A stretch of DNA of 64,000 nucleotides. Source: Pontibacter deserti (lineage in GTDB: Bacteria; Bacteroidota; Bacteroidia; Cytophagales; Hymenobacteraceae). The stretch covers positions 1,426,001-1,490,000 of the forward strand of contig NZ_JALPRS010000001.1 in the NCBI RefSeq assembly GCF_023630255.1, written 5' to 3'. The notes beneath the pieces were generated by a model, which was not told the DNA's origin, ran no database searches, and saw nothing but the letters and a program-made list of their open reading frames with translations. Both the position numbers and the translations under genes were made by a program. Below are positions 52,301 to 60,839 of the stretch, in pieces (the first letter of the stretch is position 1; every line of letters starts with the position of its first letter).

Positions 52301-53717
52301 AGCAAGCCTGGGCTTTTTACCTATGGCGCTCAGCTCGGGAGCAGGTGCCGAAGTGCAACGCCCGTTAGCGACTGTGGTTATTGGAGGGCTGATAGTAGCC
52401 ACCATGCTTACGTTATTTGTGCTGCCATCACTTTACATCCTGTTCGAGAAAGCTGCCCACCATGAGGATAAACCAACTACACCGGTAACAAAAGCCATTG
52501 GAATTATACTGCTACTATTGCTTTTATCGAACCTGGCATCGGCACAACAGCCTATAACCTTAGAGCAGGCCATAACCAAAGCCCGGAAACAAAACCATCA
52601 ACTACAAAACGAGCGACTGCAGGCCAATACTTTGCAAAAGTTACAGGGCACCGCCTGGGACATACCCCAGACTACAGTAACCGGAGAGTATGGGCAGATA
52701 AACAGCACCTACAAGGACACCCGCTTTAACATGTCCCAAAGTATAAAATTCCCGACGGTATATACCCGGCAAAAGCAACTGCTGAAAAAGGAATGGCAAC
52801 AGGGCGTGTTGCAGGCAGAACTGACAGATTTTGAACTGCAATGGCAGGTAACGCAACTGTACTATGAGCTACTGTATGTTCGCGAAAAACAGCACTTACT
52901 GCTACGCGCCGACAGCCTGTACAAAGAATTTTTACGTACTGCCGAACTTCGTTTTAAACTGGGTTCTAGCAATATCCTCGAAAAAAATACCGCCCAGACA
53001 CAGCGCGGTCAGGTAGGGCTGCAATTAAAAGAACTGCAACAGCAACTGGCAGATCTTCAGCAACTATTCCAGCTAGCGCTAAACACCGATACCGTTTATT
53101 TACCCGCTGCGGGCCCGCTAAAACTGGATATAGCCATACCCAACGACTCAGCAACTATAAGTACACACCCTTATTTAAAACTATTGCAGCAACAGCAACA
53201 GGTTAGCCAGGCCAGCACAAAAGCAGAGCGGTCCCGCCTCCTCCCCGACCTGCAGCTAGGCTACAACAACCAAAGTATAAAAGGCATACAAAATGTAGAT
53301 GGCGTGGAACAAAATTATACTTCATCAGACAGGTTTACCTCTGTGGAAGTGGGTGTAGGCATTCCGCTGTTTTATGGGGCGCAGAAAGCCCGGGTACAGG
53401 CTGCTAGGATACAGGAACAAACCACCCTAAACAGTTATAATGCCGGCAAACGCTCGCTGGAACTGCAGTTGCACAAAGCCATAGCGCAGTACCAGATAGC
53501 TACCGAAAACCTTGCTTATTACGAGCAAATCGCATTACCAAATTCCAGGTCTATTATTAAAACAGCTGATGAACAGTTCAGAGGTGGCGAAATTGATTAC
53601 CTGGAATGGGTACTGCTCACTAACCAGGCTATCGGGCTACAAACCAGTTACCTGGATGCCGTGCGAAACTATAACCAAACCATACTTGAAATTAAAGCCC
53701 TGACCGGAAGCCAATGA
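49344..53717 (+). CDS. CusA/CzcA-type RND metal efflux pump fused to a TolC-like domain
   Basis: 1457 residues from the ATG at 49344 (MLNRIIAFSIQNK); a TTG eight codons upstream is not needed. Residues 1 to about 1040 are a heavy-metal RND pump: LPIDAVPDITDNQVQV, the proton-relay helix GALDFGLIVDGAVIIVEA with Asp401, Asp407 and Glu414, and a second RND half (VGFIALFGVAVLNGIVMIAEF). Then a hydrophobic segment with an Ala-x-Ala end (IGIILLLLLLSNLASAQQ, about 1052-1070) leads into a TolC-type outer-membrane efflux domain with two alpha-helical repeats (ITLEQAITKARKQNHQLQ, FLRTAELRFKLGSSNILEKN). Fusion of pump and outer-membrane channel is known from Bacteroidota. It exports metal ions such as copper, zinc or cobalt; the ion is not fixed. 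Confidence 0.93.
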   Translation: MLNRIIAFSIQNKLIIGLFVFALIVIGVYNVTRLPIDAVPDITDNQVQVITVAPSLGAPDIERLITFPVEQANSNIPGIKEIRSFSRFGLSLVTIVFKEGVDVYWARQQVAERLQTVQQQIPEGVGSPELGPVTTGLGEIYQYMVRPKESYVGKYDAMELRTIQDWIVRRQLLGVPGVADVSSFGGYLKQYEIAVDPSRLKSYGLTISDVFTALENNNQNTGGSYIHKGDAVLFIRSEGLLGSIKDIESIAIKNTAGGSPLYLRDVAVVGYGHATRFGAMTYNDKGEVAGAVVMMLKGANSNQVIKEVKARIAQIQESLPEGVVIEPFLDRTKMVNNAISTVEKNLLEGALIVVFVLVLFLGNLRAGLIVASVIPLSMLFAVTMMNTFGVSGNLMSLGALDFGLIVDGAVIIVEAVLHTFHFNKRFATTNCIDQAQMDDTVQQSASRMMNSAIFGQIIILIVYLPILTLQGIEGKMFKPMAQTVTFALIGAAILSLTYVPMMSALFLSKKISHKDTFSDRMMARVENFYQKNLRRVIEFPKMIIAGAVILFAGAVLVLLSLGGEFIPALEEGDFAVDTRVLTGSNLNTTIKSTQQAAGILLDRFPEIEKVVTKIGSGEIPTDPMPLEASDMMVILKPKKEWTSAKTFDELAEKMGKALQDVPGITAGFQYPVQMRFNELMTGARQDVVCKIFGEDLDTLAHYARELGQIATTVQGVTDLYVETVTGMPQIVIKYNHSAIAQYGTNIADINRTVNAAFAGVSSGLVFEGERRFDLVVRLKGELRQNLSDVQNLLIPTPAGQQVPLYLLADVQLQEGPYQIQREDAKRRIIVGFNVRGRDVQSIVAELQQKVQQQLKLPPGYYVVYGGAFENLEAARKRLTVAVPVSLGLIFLLLYFAFRSVRYGLLIYSAIPLSAIGGIFALWLRGMPFSISAGVGFIALFGVAVLNGIVMIAEFNRLRMSGGMSLKEIVLEGTKTRLRPVLMTASVASLGFLPMALSSGAGAEVQRPLATVVIGGLIVATMLTLFVLPSLYILFEKAAHHEDKPTTPVTKAIGIILLLLLLSNLASAQQPITLEQAITKARKQNHQLQNERLQANTLQKLQGTAWDIPQTTVTGEYGQINSTYKDTRFNMSQSIKFPTVYTRQKQLLKKEWQQGVLQAELTDFELQWQVTQLYYELLYVREKQHLLLRADSLYKEFLRTAELRFKLGSSNILEKNTAQTQRGQVGLQLKELQQQLADLQQLFQLALNTDTVYLPAAGPLKLDIAIPNDSATISTHPYLKLLQQQQQVSQASTKAERSRLLPDLQLGYNNQSIKGIQNVDGVEQNYTSSDRFTSVEVGVGIPLFYGAQKARVQAARIQEQTTLNSYNAGKRSLELQLHKAIAQYQIATENLAYYEQIALPNSRSIIKTADEQFRGGEIDYLEWVLLTNQAIGLQTSYLDAVRNYNQTILEIKALTGSQ

Positions 53718-53721
53718 TGCT

Positions 53722-54861
53722 ATGAAGAAGTTAAGCTATATATGTTTTGTAACCGCTATGCTGGCTGGCTGCAGTTCTGAACAACCTGCAGGATCTACTG
53801 TTTCCGAAAAACCGCAGGAAACTAACCTGGTGCAGCTTACCCCCGCCCAGATAAAAAATGCGGGTGTAGTTACCGGTAAAGCCGAATTAAAGAAAATTGC
53901 ATCGGTATTGCAGGTAAACGGCGTAATGGAAGCTCCGCCACAAAGTATGGTTTCGGTGAGTGTTCCTTTGGGCGGATACCTGAAAAAGACAAGCCTGCTG
54001 CCCGGCATGCACCTTAAAAAAGGACAACTGATGGCTGAACTGGAAGACCAGGCATACATACAACTGCAACAGGATTTCCTGACGGCCAAAGCCAGACTTG
54101 GCTACCTGAGCAGGGAGTACACCCGCCAGCGCGAACTGAACCAGAGCAAAGCCACCAGCGACAAAGTATACCAGCAAACTCAGTCCGAATACCAAAGCCA
54201 GCAGGTATTGCTGAAAGCCCTGAGCGAAAAACTGCGCATGGTAGGCATTAACCCGAACCGCCTCACCGAAAATAACCTCACCCGCACCCTCAGGCTCTAT
54301 TCCCCTATTGATGGCTACGTAACCAAAGTAAATGTAAATATTGGCAAGTATGTGGTGCCTACCGATGTGCTTTTTGATTTGGTAGACCCACGCGACCTGC
54401 ACCTGATGCTTACTGTTTTTGAAAAGGACTTGGACAAGCTGGAGATAGGGCAGCGGGTGGTGGCTTACCGCGCCAATCAGCCTGAGAAGAAGTATCCCGG
54501 AAAGATCATTTACATTGGTAAAGATGTAACAGACGACCGCGCTGTAGAAGTACACTGCCACCTGGAAAAAGAAGACCCTTCGCTGGTGCCCGGCATGTTT
54601 ATGAACGCGGAGATTGAAGTACAAATCAAAGAAGCCTATACCTTGCCTGAAGATGCCATTGTTCGCTATGGTAACAAGCAGTACATCTTCGCAGCCCGCG
54701 ACAGCGGCGTTTTTGAAATGATGGAAGCACAGACCGCCGCCTCCGAACATGGTTTTACGGCTCTGGTTCCTGGCCAAACTATAAACCCCGAAAACCAGAC
54801 CTATGTAACCCGCAGCGCCTATACCCTGCTCATGAAACTGAAAAATAAGGAAGAAGAGTAG
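53722..54861 (+). CDS. RND efflux periplasmic adaptor (CusB/CzcB type), lipoprotein
   Basis: 379 residues. A lipoprotein signal ends in LAGC (Cys17). The membrane-fusion protein domains follow: beta-barrel/lipoyl part (GVMEAPPQSMVSVSVPLGGYLKKTSLLPGMHLKKG), an alpha-hairpin (LQQDFLTAKARLGYLSREYTRQRELNQSKATSDKVYQQ), the second lipoyl half (LRLYSPIDGYVTKVNVNIGKYV) and barrel (GMFMNAEIEVQIKEAYTLPEDAIV). It joins the pump and the TolC-like domain across the periplasm. It starts 4 bases after the pump's stop, so the two form one operon. No adjacent metal regulator or sensor is intact. Confidence 0.93.
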   Translation: MKKLSYICFVTAMLAGCSSEQPAGSTVSEKPQETNLVQLTPAQIKNAGVVTGKAELKKIASVLQVNGVMEAPPQSMVSVSVPLGGYLKKTSLLPGMHLKKGQLMAELEDQAYIQLQQDFLTAKARLGYLSREYTRQRELNQSKATSDKVYQQTQSEYQSQQVLLKALSEKLRMVGINPNRLTENNLTRTLRLYSPIDGYVTKVNVNIGKYVVPTDVLFDLVDPRDLHLMLTVFEKDLDKLEIGQRVVAYRANQPEKKYPGKIIYIGKDVTDDRAVEVHCHLEKEDPSLVPGMFMNAEIEVQIKEAYTLPEDAIVRYGNKQYIFAARDSGVFEMMEAQTAASEHGFTALVPGQTINPENQTYVTRSAYTLLMKLKNKEEE

Positions 54862-55198
54862 GTAATCTGCAATGTATTAAGGGTACTTGATCAGGGGCTT
54901 CGTCGGAAAAAGAAGATATACCCACCAGACTTTTGCAGGTCTAAACCAGGCATTTTGATGTTTTTACATGCTCCTATACTTTGCAAATAATCTTCCTACT
55001 TACATTTGAATCCATCGAAGTATAAGCTCATTGCTGCAGGCTATCTATAAATAAAGCCAATCCTCAACATAAGAAGCGACTCCAGAACTAACTAACTACC
55101 TTCCTGCCTATTCAGTAAAAGTTAAACCCAAACCGAAAGTTTTCAGTTTGTCTCCGCAGCAGGTTACGTTTATACTTTCCTGCTAGTCGTTAAATACA
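54862..55198. other. Convergent intergenic region, no gene seen
   Basis: About 337 bases between the adaptor and cyanophycinase genes. No terminator hairpin was obvious. Confidence 0.4.
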
Positions 55199-56113
55199 TT
55201 ATTTCAGGTCTTTTCCGTCGCTTTTATCCTCGTTAAAGGCAGGAATAGTGTAAGTTTTACCATTGCCCAGCAGGTGCATCTTCAGGTCAAAAATGGAAAA
55301 CGGATCGCCTGGTTTTATGTCGTAGATATCGGTCTTGCTGATGTCCATGCCATCGAGAATGGTGACCAGCCCGCTGCCTACCACTTCTATTTCTCTTCCG
55401 TTCTTTACCAGTATAGCCGTGTCTTCTTCCAGGCCAATGCCGATGCAGGCCGGGTTCTGCGCCACCACCTGCGCCATGCGGATGATGCGGCCCCGGTCGA
55501 TGAAGTGGGTATCAATGGCTACGTTTTTAAGCAGGTCCAGCCCGGCAGTGGAGCTTACCTCGTCTTTCAGCATGCCCCCTTGTGCTTCTCCTTTGTAGAT
55601 CATGTTGGTAGACATGGCCGAAGCTCCCGCACTGGTACCGGCTACCACTATCCGTTCTTTGGTGTAGCGTTGTTTGATGCGCTCCAGGAAAGGGCTTCCG
55701 CCCAGTATAGAAGTAAGCCGTAGCTGGTCTCCGCCGGTAAACATAATGCCGGCAGCTTTATCGACCAGTTTTATGTTCTCCGGGTCTTTGGCATCCTGGC
55801 GGGTTTCTATATCCACTACTTTCACGTTATTAACACCAAGGCTTTTGAATAACTTCACATAGTCCTGTGCTGCCGGTACAGGATCGCTGGAGGCGGCCGG
55901 CACCACCACCACCAGCGGATTATCTCCTTTGAGTTCTTCTACAAAGCGCTTTAGTATCTGCTCGCTGATAAAGCTGGAGTTTTCCTCCTGCGACTCAGGA
56001 CGCTTTTCTTCGCTCTTGCTTTCTTTTCCGCCTATAGCCAGCAATATGCCCTGGGGTATGGGTAAGCCCAAATGATCTGTTTTCTTTTTCGGAGATTTAT
56101 GTTTTACTGCCAT
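55199..56113 (-). CDS. cphB: Cyanophycinase
   Basis: 304 residues of the peptidase S51 family. It hydrolyses the arginine-aspartate polymer cyanophycin to dipeptides. LLAIGGKE opens the domain; VVVVPAASSDPVPAAQDY, IMFTGGDQLRLTSIL and the nucleophile elbow VVAGTSAGASAM with Ser161 are the family signatures. IDTHFIDRGR with GIGLEEDTAIL forms the rest of the active-site surroundings. An N-terminal basic stretch of about 15 residues precedes the domain. No cyanophycin synthetase (cphA) lies in the window, so the enzyme may degrade polymer made elsewhere or act on other beta-Asp-Arg dipeptides. Confidence 0.88.
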   Translation of the reverse strand: MAVKHKSPKKKTDHLGLPIPQGILLAIGGKESKSEEKRPESQEENSSFISEQILKRFVEELKGDNPLVVVVPAASSDPVPAAQDYVKLFKSLGVNNVKVVDIETRQDAKDPENIKLVDKAAGIMFTGGDQLRLTSILGGSPFLERIKQRYTKERIVVAGTSAGASAMSTNMIYKGEAQGGMLKDEVSSTAGLDLLKNVAIDTHFIDRGRIIRMAQVVAQNPACIGIGLEEDTAILVKNGREIEVVGSGLVTILDGMDISKTDIYDIKPGDPFSIFDLKMHLLGNGKTYTIPAFNEDKSDGKDLK

Positions 56114-56342
56114 ACTTCCTGCTGTGGTTTAGGGTGCTGCTTGTCAGCAATATACCTTATACTTCCTGTCGCTACAGAGGTTTGCGCTCTGGCTTTATTT
56201 GCTGACAAATGATTCTTTCTTTACTAAACCGCTTATACTTACAGATTTTAAAAAGTAATAAACCAACTAAAACTAAGAAGTCTTTGTTAATTTACACTTC
56301 CGTAGTCGCACCTGATATTCATATTCTGCTTTTCTGTTGTAA

Positions 56343-57050
56343 ATGAAAGCTCTTAATTCCTCTCTCAAATATTTTATAGTTCAGAAATTAAACTTATCCA
56401 ATAAAGTTGCAATCCATTATATTCTAACAAGAAGAGTGCTGGTAAACGGCAAACCCGGAACATTAAACCAGGTGCTGTTACCAGAGGATGAAGTACAGGT
56501 GGATGATCAGGTTATAAAAGAAGCGAGAAAAAACGTTTACATAGCCTATCATAAACCACGTGGTATAGAATCCACGATGAACGCTCAGATAGAAAACAAC
56601 CTCTTAAATGCTTTAGACTTTTCGCATAGTGTATTTCCTGTCGGAAGGCTGGACAAGGCATCGGAAGGGCTTATGCTGCTCACTAACGATGGAAGAACTT
56701 CATTTAAGATACTTCACGCAGAAAAGCACCAGGAAAAAGAATACGTCGTAACCGTTGATAAACCTTTAACACAGCACGCTATTAATTGTCTAGCCACTGG
56801 TATAGTTATTATGGGAAAAAAAACACGCCCCGCTATAGTTAGACAGGTAGATGACATTACGTTTAATATTATTCTGAATCAGGGACTTAACCGGCAGATC
56901 AGGAGAATGTGTTATAAGCTTGGTTACCAGGTGGAGAAACTAGTGCGTACACGCATCATCACTCTTGAACTGGGAAATCTACCTCCCGGGGAATGGCGCT
57001 ATCTAAATCAGTCAGAAATCAGCAATTTAATTCAGCAGGTTTCTAACTAA
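56343..57050 (+). CDS. RluF/RsuA-family rRNA pseudouridine synthase
   Basis: 235 residues. An N-terminal S4-like RNA-binding part (LKYFIVQKLNLSNKVAIHYI, RRVLVNGKPG) precedes the pseudouridine synthase domain: YIAYHKPRGIESTMN, VFPVGRLDKASEGLMLLTNDG with the catalytic Asp104, and GLNRQIRRMCYKLGYQVEKLVRTRI. The latter motif is typical of the RsuA/RluF branch that modifies 16S or 23S rRNA. It probably acts on 23S rRNA; exact site cannot be told. It is monocistronic. Confidence 0.88.
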   Translation: MKALNSSLKYFIVQKLNLSNKVAIHYILTRRVLVNGKPGTLNQVLLPEDEVQVDDQVIKEARKNVYIAYHKPRGIESTMNAQIENNLLNALDFSHSVFPVGRLDKASEGLMLLTNDGRTSFKILHAEKHQEKEYVVTVDKPLTQHAINCLATGIVIMGKKTRPAIVRQVDDITFNIILNQGLNRQIRRMCYKLGYQVEKLVRTRIITLELGNLPPGEWRYLNQSEISNLIQQVSN

Positions 57051-57290
57051 GCAGCTTTATACTTAAGTCCGATACACCTTACAGGTTTACAGCTTACGCA
57101 ACAGCAGTGGCAGCTATACTTTGTATATGTTAATCTTACAAAGTTCTGTACCAGTAAAAATACATTCTTAGCACAAGTCAGCATTGTGTTTACTCAGTAA
57201 TACCTTTTTTAATTCTTACTCACTCAGAAAATAAGTAAATTAGGTAATACTGTTTACTTAACCTCCCTCCCCACCTAAAACCTTACAACT

Positions 57291-57899
57291 ATGAAAACAT
57301 TACTCCTTCTTACATCTATTGTTATCTTTTCGGTACTGATGCTTGTTAAACCTTTTGCCGAAAACCAGCAAGTTAAAAAAGAGTTAAAAACTGCCAATTC
57401 TCAGCAACGAATTCAAGAGCAGATCGACCTGGGCGAACACCTTGTTCTTATTTCGGCATGCCATGATTGCCATACACCAAAAAAAATGACAGATAAAGGT
57501 ATGGAAATGGATTACTCCAGAGCCTTGTCAGGGCACCCGGCTAAACTGCCGCCGCCAGCTATAGACCGAAAACTGTTGGAAAGTAAAGGGCTTATTGTAA
57601 CACAAACGCTAACAGCCTGGGCGGGACCATGGGGAATTTCTTATGCAGCCAATTTAACATCTGATGCTACCGGAATCGGCAACTGGACAGAAAAACATTT
57701 TATTACGGCCATAAGGCAAGGAAAGCATAAAGGGCTGGAGTCTTCGAGAATGTTACTGCCACCAATGCCCTGGGATATGTACAGAAACATGACAGATGAA
57801 GAACTGAAAGCTGTATTTGCTTATCTTAAATCCACGAAACCCATAAAAAACGTGGTTCCAGCTCCACAACCTCCTTTAGCTGCTGCGTCTGGTAAGTAG
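57291..57899 (+). CDS. Membrane-targeted c-type cytochrome
   Basis: 202 residues. The N-terminal hydrophobic segment (LLLLTSIVIFSVLMLVKPFA) is a signal or anchor. A single heme-binding motif CHDCH lies at Cys57-His61, followed by a cytochrome c-like core (DRALSGHPAK-like SRALSGHPAKLPPP, WGISYAANLTSDATGIGNWTEKHFITAIRQGKHKG, RMLLPPMPWDMYRNMTDEELKAVFAYL). MPW supplies a likely Met axial ligand. The family is usually described as cytochrome c of the diheme-553 type, but here only one CxxCH is seen. It acts in the periplasm in electron transfer; partners are not in the window. Confidence 0.85.
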   Translation: MKTLLLLTSIVIFSVLMLVKPFAENQQVKKELKTANSQQRIQEQIDLGEHLVLISACHDCHTPKKMTDKGMEMDYSRALSGHPAKLPPPAIDRKLLESKGLIVTQTLTAWAGPWGISYAANLTSDATGIGNWTEKHFITAIRQGKHKGLESSRMLLPPMPWDMYRNMTDEELKAVFAYLKSTKPIKNVVPAPQPPLAAASGK

Positions 57900-58169
57900 C
57901 ACTTCTGGCACAAATACTCGCTTGCCTGTGCAGGTATAGTGGCTATTTACTCATGTATTACAATGATACACGCACCTGACCGCAAACACACTATGAGGTA
58001 CTTAGAATCAGAGACTTAATAGTTAGCTGATAATTCCTGCTTTAAACCAATTTAAAGGCTTGTTGAAAATAAGCGGTTTTCTTAGTGTTGCTATTTAAAG
58101 TATAACCTAAAAAGTAAATGAACTATGGCTTTCCAGAAGTCTTTGCTTTACTTAATGTTTCGATAGCAA
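57900..58169. other. Convergent intergenic region
   Basis: About 270 bases, AT-rich, no gene or clear terminator. Confidence 0.35.
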
Positions 58170-58772
58170 TTAACGGTTAGCTTTGCCTGGCAGGTATATC
58201 TGGAAACCTAAAGAAAGCGCTATACCACCTCCACCTGACTCCAGGTCAACGTCAGCTTTTGAATAAGTATAACCAATGATAGGTTCTATAGATACATTGC
58301 GTGCTACAAAATGCGCATACCCAAAGCGTATACCGGCCAATACTGAAAGAGGTTCATCATCATCGCTGTCTTCAGTGGAGCTACCGGCAAAGCCAAAAAC
58401 GATTTCCTGGAAAATGCGTCCGGATGGGCCGCCACCTTGTGTGTAGTAGTAGCGCATGAATGGAGTTAAACCATACTGAAAATTTGTGCCCCCGTCAAAA
58501 GCATCTAAACCTAGAATAACTTCACCACCTATCGCTATATTCTGACCAAAGAAGTAACCTGCTTTCGGGTTGACCAATAAACTGTAGGTGTCGGTACTGA
58601 AATTGTAACCAGTTGAGGCAATACTCGCACCCACGAGCCAATTGCCTTTCCGGATAGATTCATCGGCTACACCAGCTGAGGTTTCAGGTAGCTGTATATC
58701 TGTTTCGTCTTGTGCTAGTGCGCTCCCTGTAATAATAAATACTAAAGCTGTTAATAGAAAAAAGTGTTTCAT
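58170..58772 (-). CDS. Outer-membrane beta-barrel protein
   Basis: 200 residues. The signal peptide is FFLLTALVFIITGSALAQ (cleavage near residue 20). A barrel follows with about eight strands (WLVGASIASTGYNFSTD, YSLLVNPKAGYFFGQNIAIGGEVILGL, TPFMRYYYTQGG, IVFGFAGSS, VLAGIRFGYAHFV, VSIEPIIGYTYSKADV) and closes with GIALSLGFQIYL. A Shine-Dalgarno-like GGAGG lies 11 bases before the ATG, unusual in this window. Function is unknown; the family includes OmpX/OmpW-like porins. Confidence 0.82.
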   Translation of the reverse strand: MKHFFLLTALVFIITGSALAQDETDIQLPETSAGVADESIRKGNWLVGASIASTGYNFSTDTYSLLVNPKAGYFFGQNIAIGGEVILGLDAFDGGTNFQYGLTPFMRYYYTQGGGPSGRIFQEIVFGFAGSSTEDSDDDEPLSVLAGIRFGYAHFVARNVSIEPIIGYTYSKADVDLESGGGGIALSLGFQIYLPGKANR

Positions 58773-59310
58773 GGTAATAGTCCTCCATATTATAGTTAGA
58801 TAAAATGCCCAGTATATTTATTGCATTATTTATACTATATCTAACGCTGCAGCCACTAGTTCGTTTTATATATATAGGTATAACTTTCTGAAATATAGCT
58901 ATTTACAACACACTAAAGCAGCAAAACCAATTTAACTTGATTTTGGATCATACAGCATTTTACAACTAGGGCAAAGGCTGAAAAGGGAGGTTTATCAGGC
59001 GAACAAGATCTTGTGTTTAGTAAAAGGTATGATCTCAGGGGTGACTGCAGAATAAAAGAAGCTGTGCAATTTTTAATATATCAACAGCCTATTACAAAAC
59101 GGATGACAGAACTGCAGAATTGGTTTCGAAATGCTGGCTTTCCAGGTGCGGATGATCTGGTAATATGTTTCCGTTATATCGTGAATTTGATGAGGTCTGC
59201 GACAGTGTTCGAGCAATAACAGGGCTCTTTAAGGCATAATCTACTTAATTGAAAAATCACTTTTCAGCGTTTAAGCCAGAGAGCATCCTGTTTGAACTTC
59301 GTGGCATAAG
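58773..59310. other. Intergenic region, no gene accepted
   Basis: About 540 AT-rich bases. A 68-codon frame from a GTG at 59013 is present but does not look like a real gene (see rejected). Confidence 0.4.
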
Positions 59311-59733
59311 TTATTTCCAGATCAGAATTAAAGTGCCAGCCAGTATTGTTCCCATGCCAAGCAACAGTCTTGGTGTGAGTGGCTCTTTTAACAGGAAGTA
59401 AGAAAGCAATACAGTAATAATGATACCGGCCCGGTCTATGGTAGCCACTACAGAAACATCTGCTGTTTTGATAGCTTTAAAGTATAAGATCCAGTAAACG
59501 GCGGTGCAGGCGCCGGCAAGTATAAACCATGTAAGCGTTTTATTATCAATTACGCGCAGACCCTTTAGCGCACCGGCATACCAGGCATTGGCCACCACCA
59601 TCGCAAACAAAACCCCAGTTCTTATTACCAGCGCTACATGCTCATCAGCGCCGCCCATGCCCATCTTAGCAAATACCATCGCTACACCTCCTGTGAGCAT
59701 GGCGATCAATGCATAACTAAGCCAGGGCTCCAT
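59311..59733 (-). CDS. EamA-family transporter, single-domain (half-size)
   Basis: 140 residues, one EamA repeat of about five membrane segments (WLSYALIAMLTGGVAMVFA, VALVIRTGVLFAMVVANAWY, WFILAGACTAVYWILYFKAI, VATIDRAGIIITVLLSYFLL, RLLLGMGTILAGTLILIW). Full EamA transporters have two such repeats, so this protein probably works as a dimer. Members export amino acids or other metabolites; the substrate is unknown. The ATG at 59733 is right at the first segment. It is a single gene. Confidence 0.82.
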   Translation of the reverse strand: MEPWLSYALIAMLTGGVAMVFAKMGMGGADEHVALVIRTGVLFAMVVANAWYAGALKGLRVIDNKTLTWFILAGACTAVYWILYFKAIKTADVSVVATIDRAGIIITVLLSYFLLKEPLTPRLLLGMGTILAGTLILIWK

Positions 59734-59950
59734 ACTTTTGTAAGATTCTTTTTTTCATCCTGCAATAGTACAGCATGTTTGCTTTACAACTGCCAGCTTT
59801 CTTAAAAAATATTAAGTAGTAACAGGTAAGCTGTGATACATCAACTACTAAGGCTGGTAATGTTGATCTTATGTAGTAAACAAAAGTTGACCTTAACATT
59901 AATTACTTACAAAAGTATAGCGCTCTAAAGTACCAGCCTGCAACGCATCA

Positions 59951-60505
59951 TTACAATGGAATTTTCTGTACTAATTCCCTTACTCCTGTCCTGATCCGTT
60001 CCTGCAGTTTGGTTGTATTATCTTCCGGTAAAACCCCTTCGGCTGCACCGTGCCATACCAGTTTATTTGTTGTGTTATCAACCAGATGCAGCGAAAGCGT
60101 GCCCTGTTTATACTTTCTTACAACTACCTCTTCACTTTTCCAGGTATAATGTCGCTCGCCAAAGTATAAAGGGGCATCATTCGTGAAATTTGTCTGGCGC
60201 GTCTGCACTTTTTCTGCTAAAACTAGTCCGAGATTAATTTTTAGGTCTGGGGATGAGGAACTCTGCTGAAGACCACGTTGCTGCAATTGCTGTACTAACT
60301 CCTGCTCCAGGTAATTAAGCTGGGTTCTATATGGTTTCAGGGTATCGCCGTTTGCTTCAATTTCATAAAACCCGAAGGTTTTATATTTACTGAGGCTAAA
60401 ACCTGTATCTGCTTCGTGGTCAAGCACCCTGACAGGCGAACATGCTGCTGAGCACAGTATAAGCAATAAGCTTACTAGCCATATTTTATAGGTAGGGTTC
60501 AACAT
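59951..60505 (-). CDS. DUF4136 lipoprotein
   Basis: 184 residues. A lipoprotein signal ends SAAC (Cys22). The single DUF4136 domain shows FSLSKYKTFGFYEIEANGD, TQLNYLEQELVQQLQQRGLQQSSSSPDLKINLGLVLAEK, YTWKSEEVVVRKYKQGTLSLHLVDNTTNKLVWHGAAEGVL and an EERIRTGVRELV-like final helix. Such lipoproteins sit in the outer membrane or periplasm; function is unknown. Its layout parallels the lipoprotein at 11061. Confidence 0.88.
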   Translation of the reverse strand: MLNPTYKIWLVSLLLILCSAACSPVRVLDHEADTGFSLSKYKTFGFYEIEANGDTLKPYRTQLNYLEQELVQQLQQRGLQQSSSSPDLKINLGLVLAEKVQTRQTNFTNDAPLYFGERHYTWKSEEVVVRKYKQGTLSLHLVDNTTNKLVWHGAAEGVLPEDNTTKLQERIRTGVRELVQKIPL

Positions 60506-60839
60506 TCTCTGTTATTGTACTTAAATATGTATACGCCACCATCATTGCCCGGTTCCATCTATAGTTCGGATGTCTGTTATCTGAATTGACTTTTTAACGC
60601 CCATAGCCTGCTTCTTTTAACAACATTGGCTATTTAATGGCCTAGAAGGTAAATTTTACTATAAAGAAAAGAAGCTGAACTATTTGGGCTTACCTCCTTA
60701 AACCTGCTACCATTTTATGTTTCAGGTTTGCATTAAAATATACTAAACGTGTTGTACTTTTGCATTTTTAAACAGCTATTATAATTGACCGTAAAGGCAC
60801 ATATAGGAGGTGCCAGTGGTTGCCGGCAGAACAGAGGTG
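60506..60839. other. Divergent intergenic region
   Basis: About 334 bases between the DUF4136 lipoprotein and the acyl-CoA synthetase. It contains the promoter described at 60727-60762. Confidence 0.4.
60727..60762 (+). promoter_or_regulatory. Candidate promoter of the acyl-CoA synthetase gene
   Basis: TTTG (60727-60730), 24 bases, then TACTTTTG (60755-60762). It matches the Bacteroidota consensus with slightly long spacing. Confidence 0.5.

Noticed and set aside
59013-59219. 68-codon plus-strand frame with GTG start
   Set aside because: It starts at GTG, has no promoter element I could name and mixed composition without domain or signal. It lies in an AT-rich spacer; chance is more likely.
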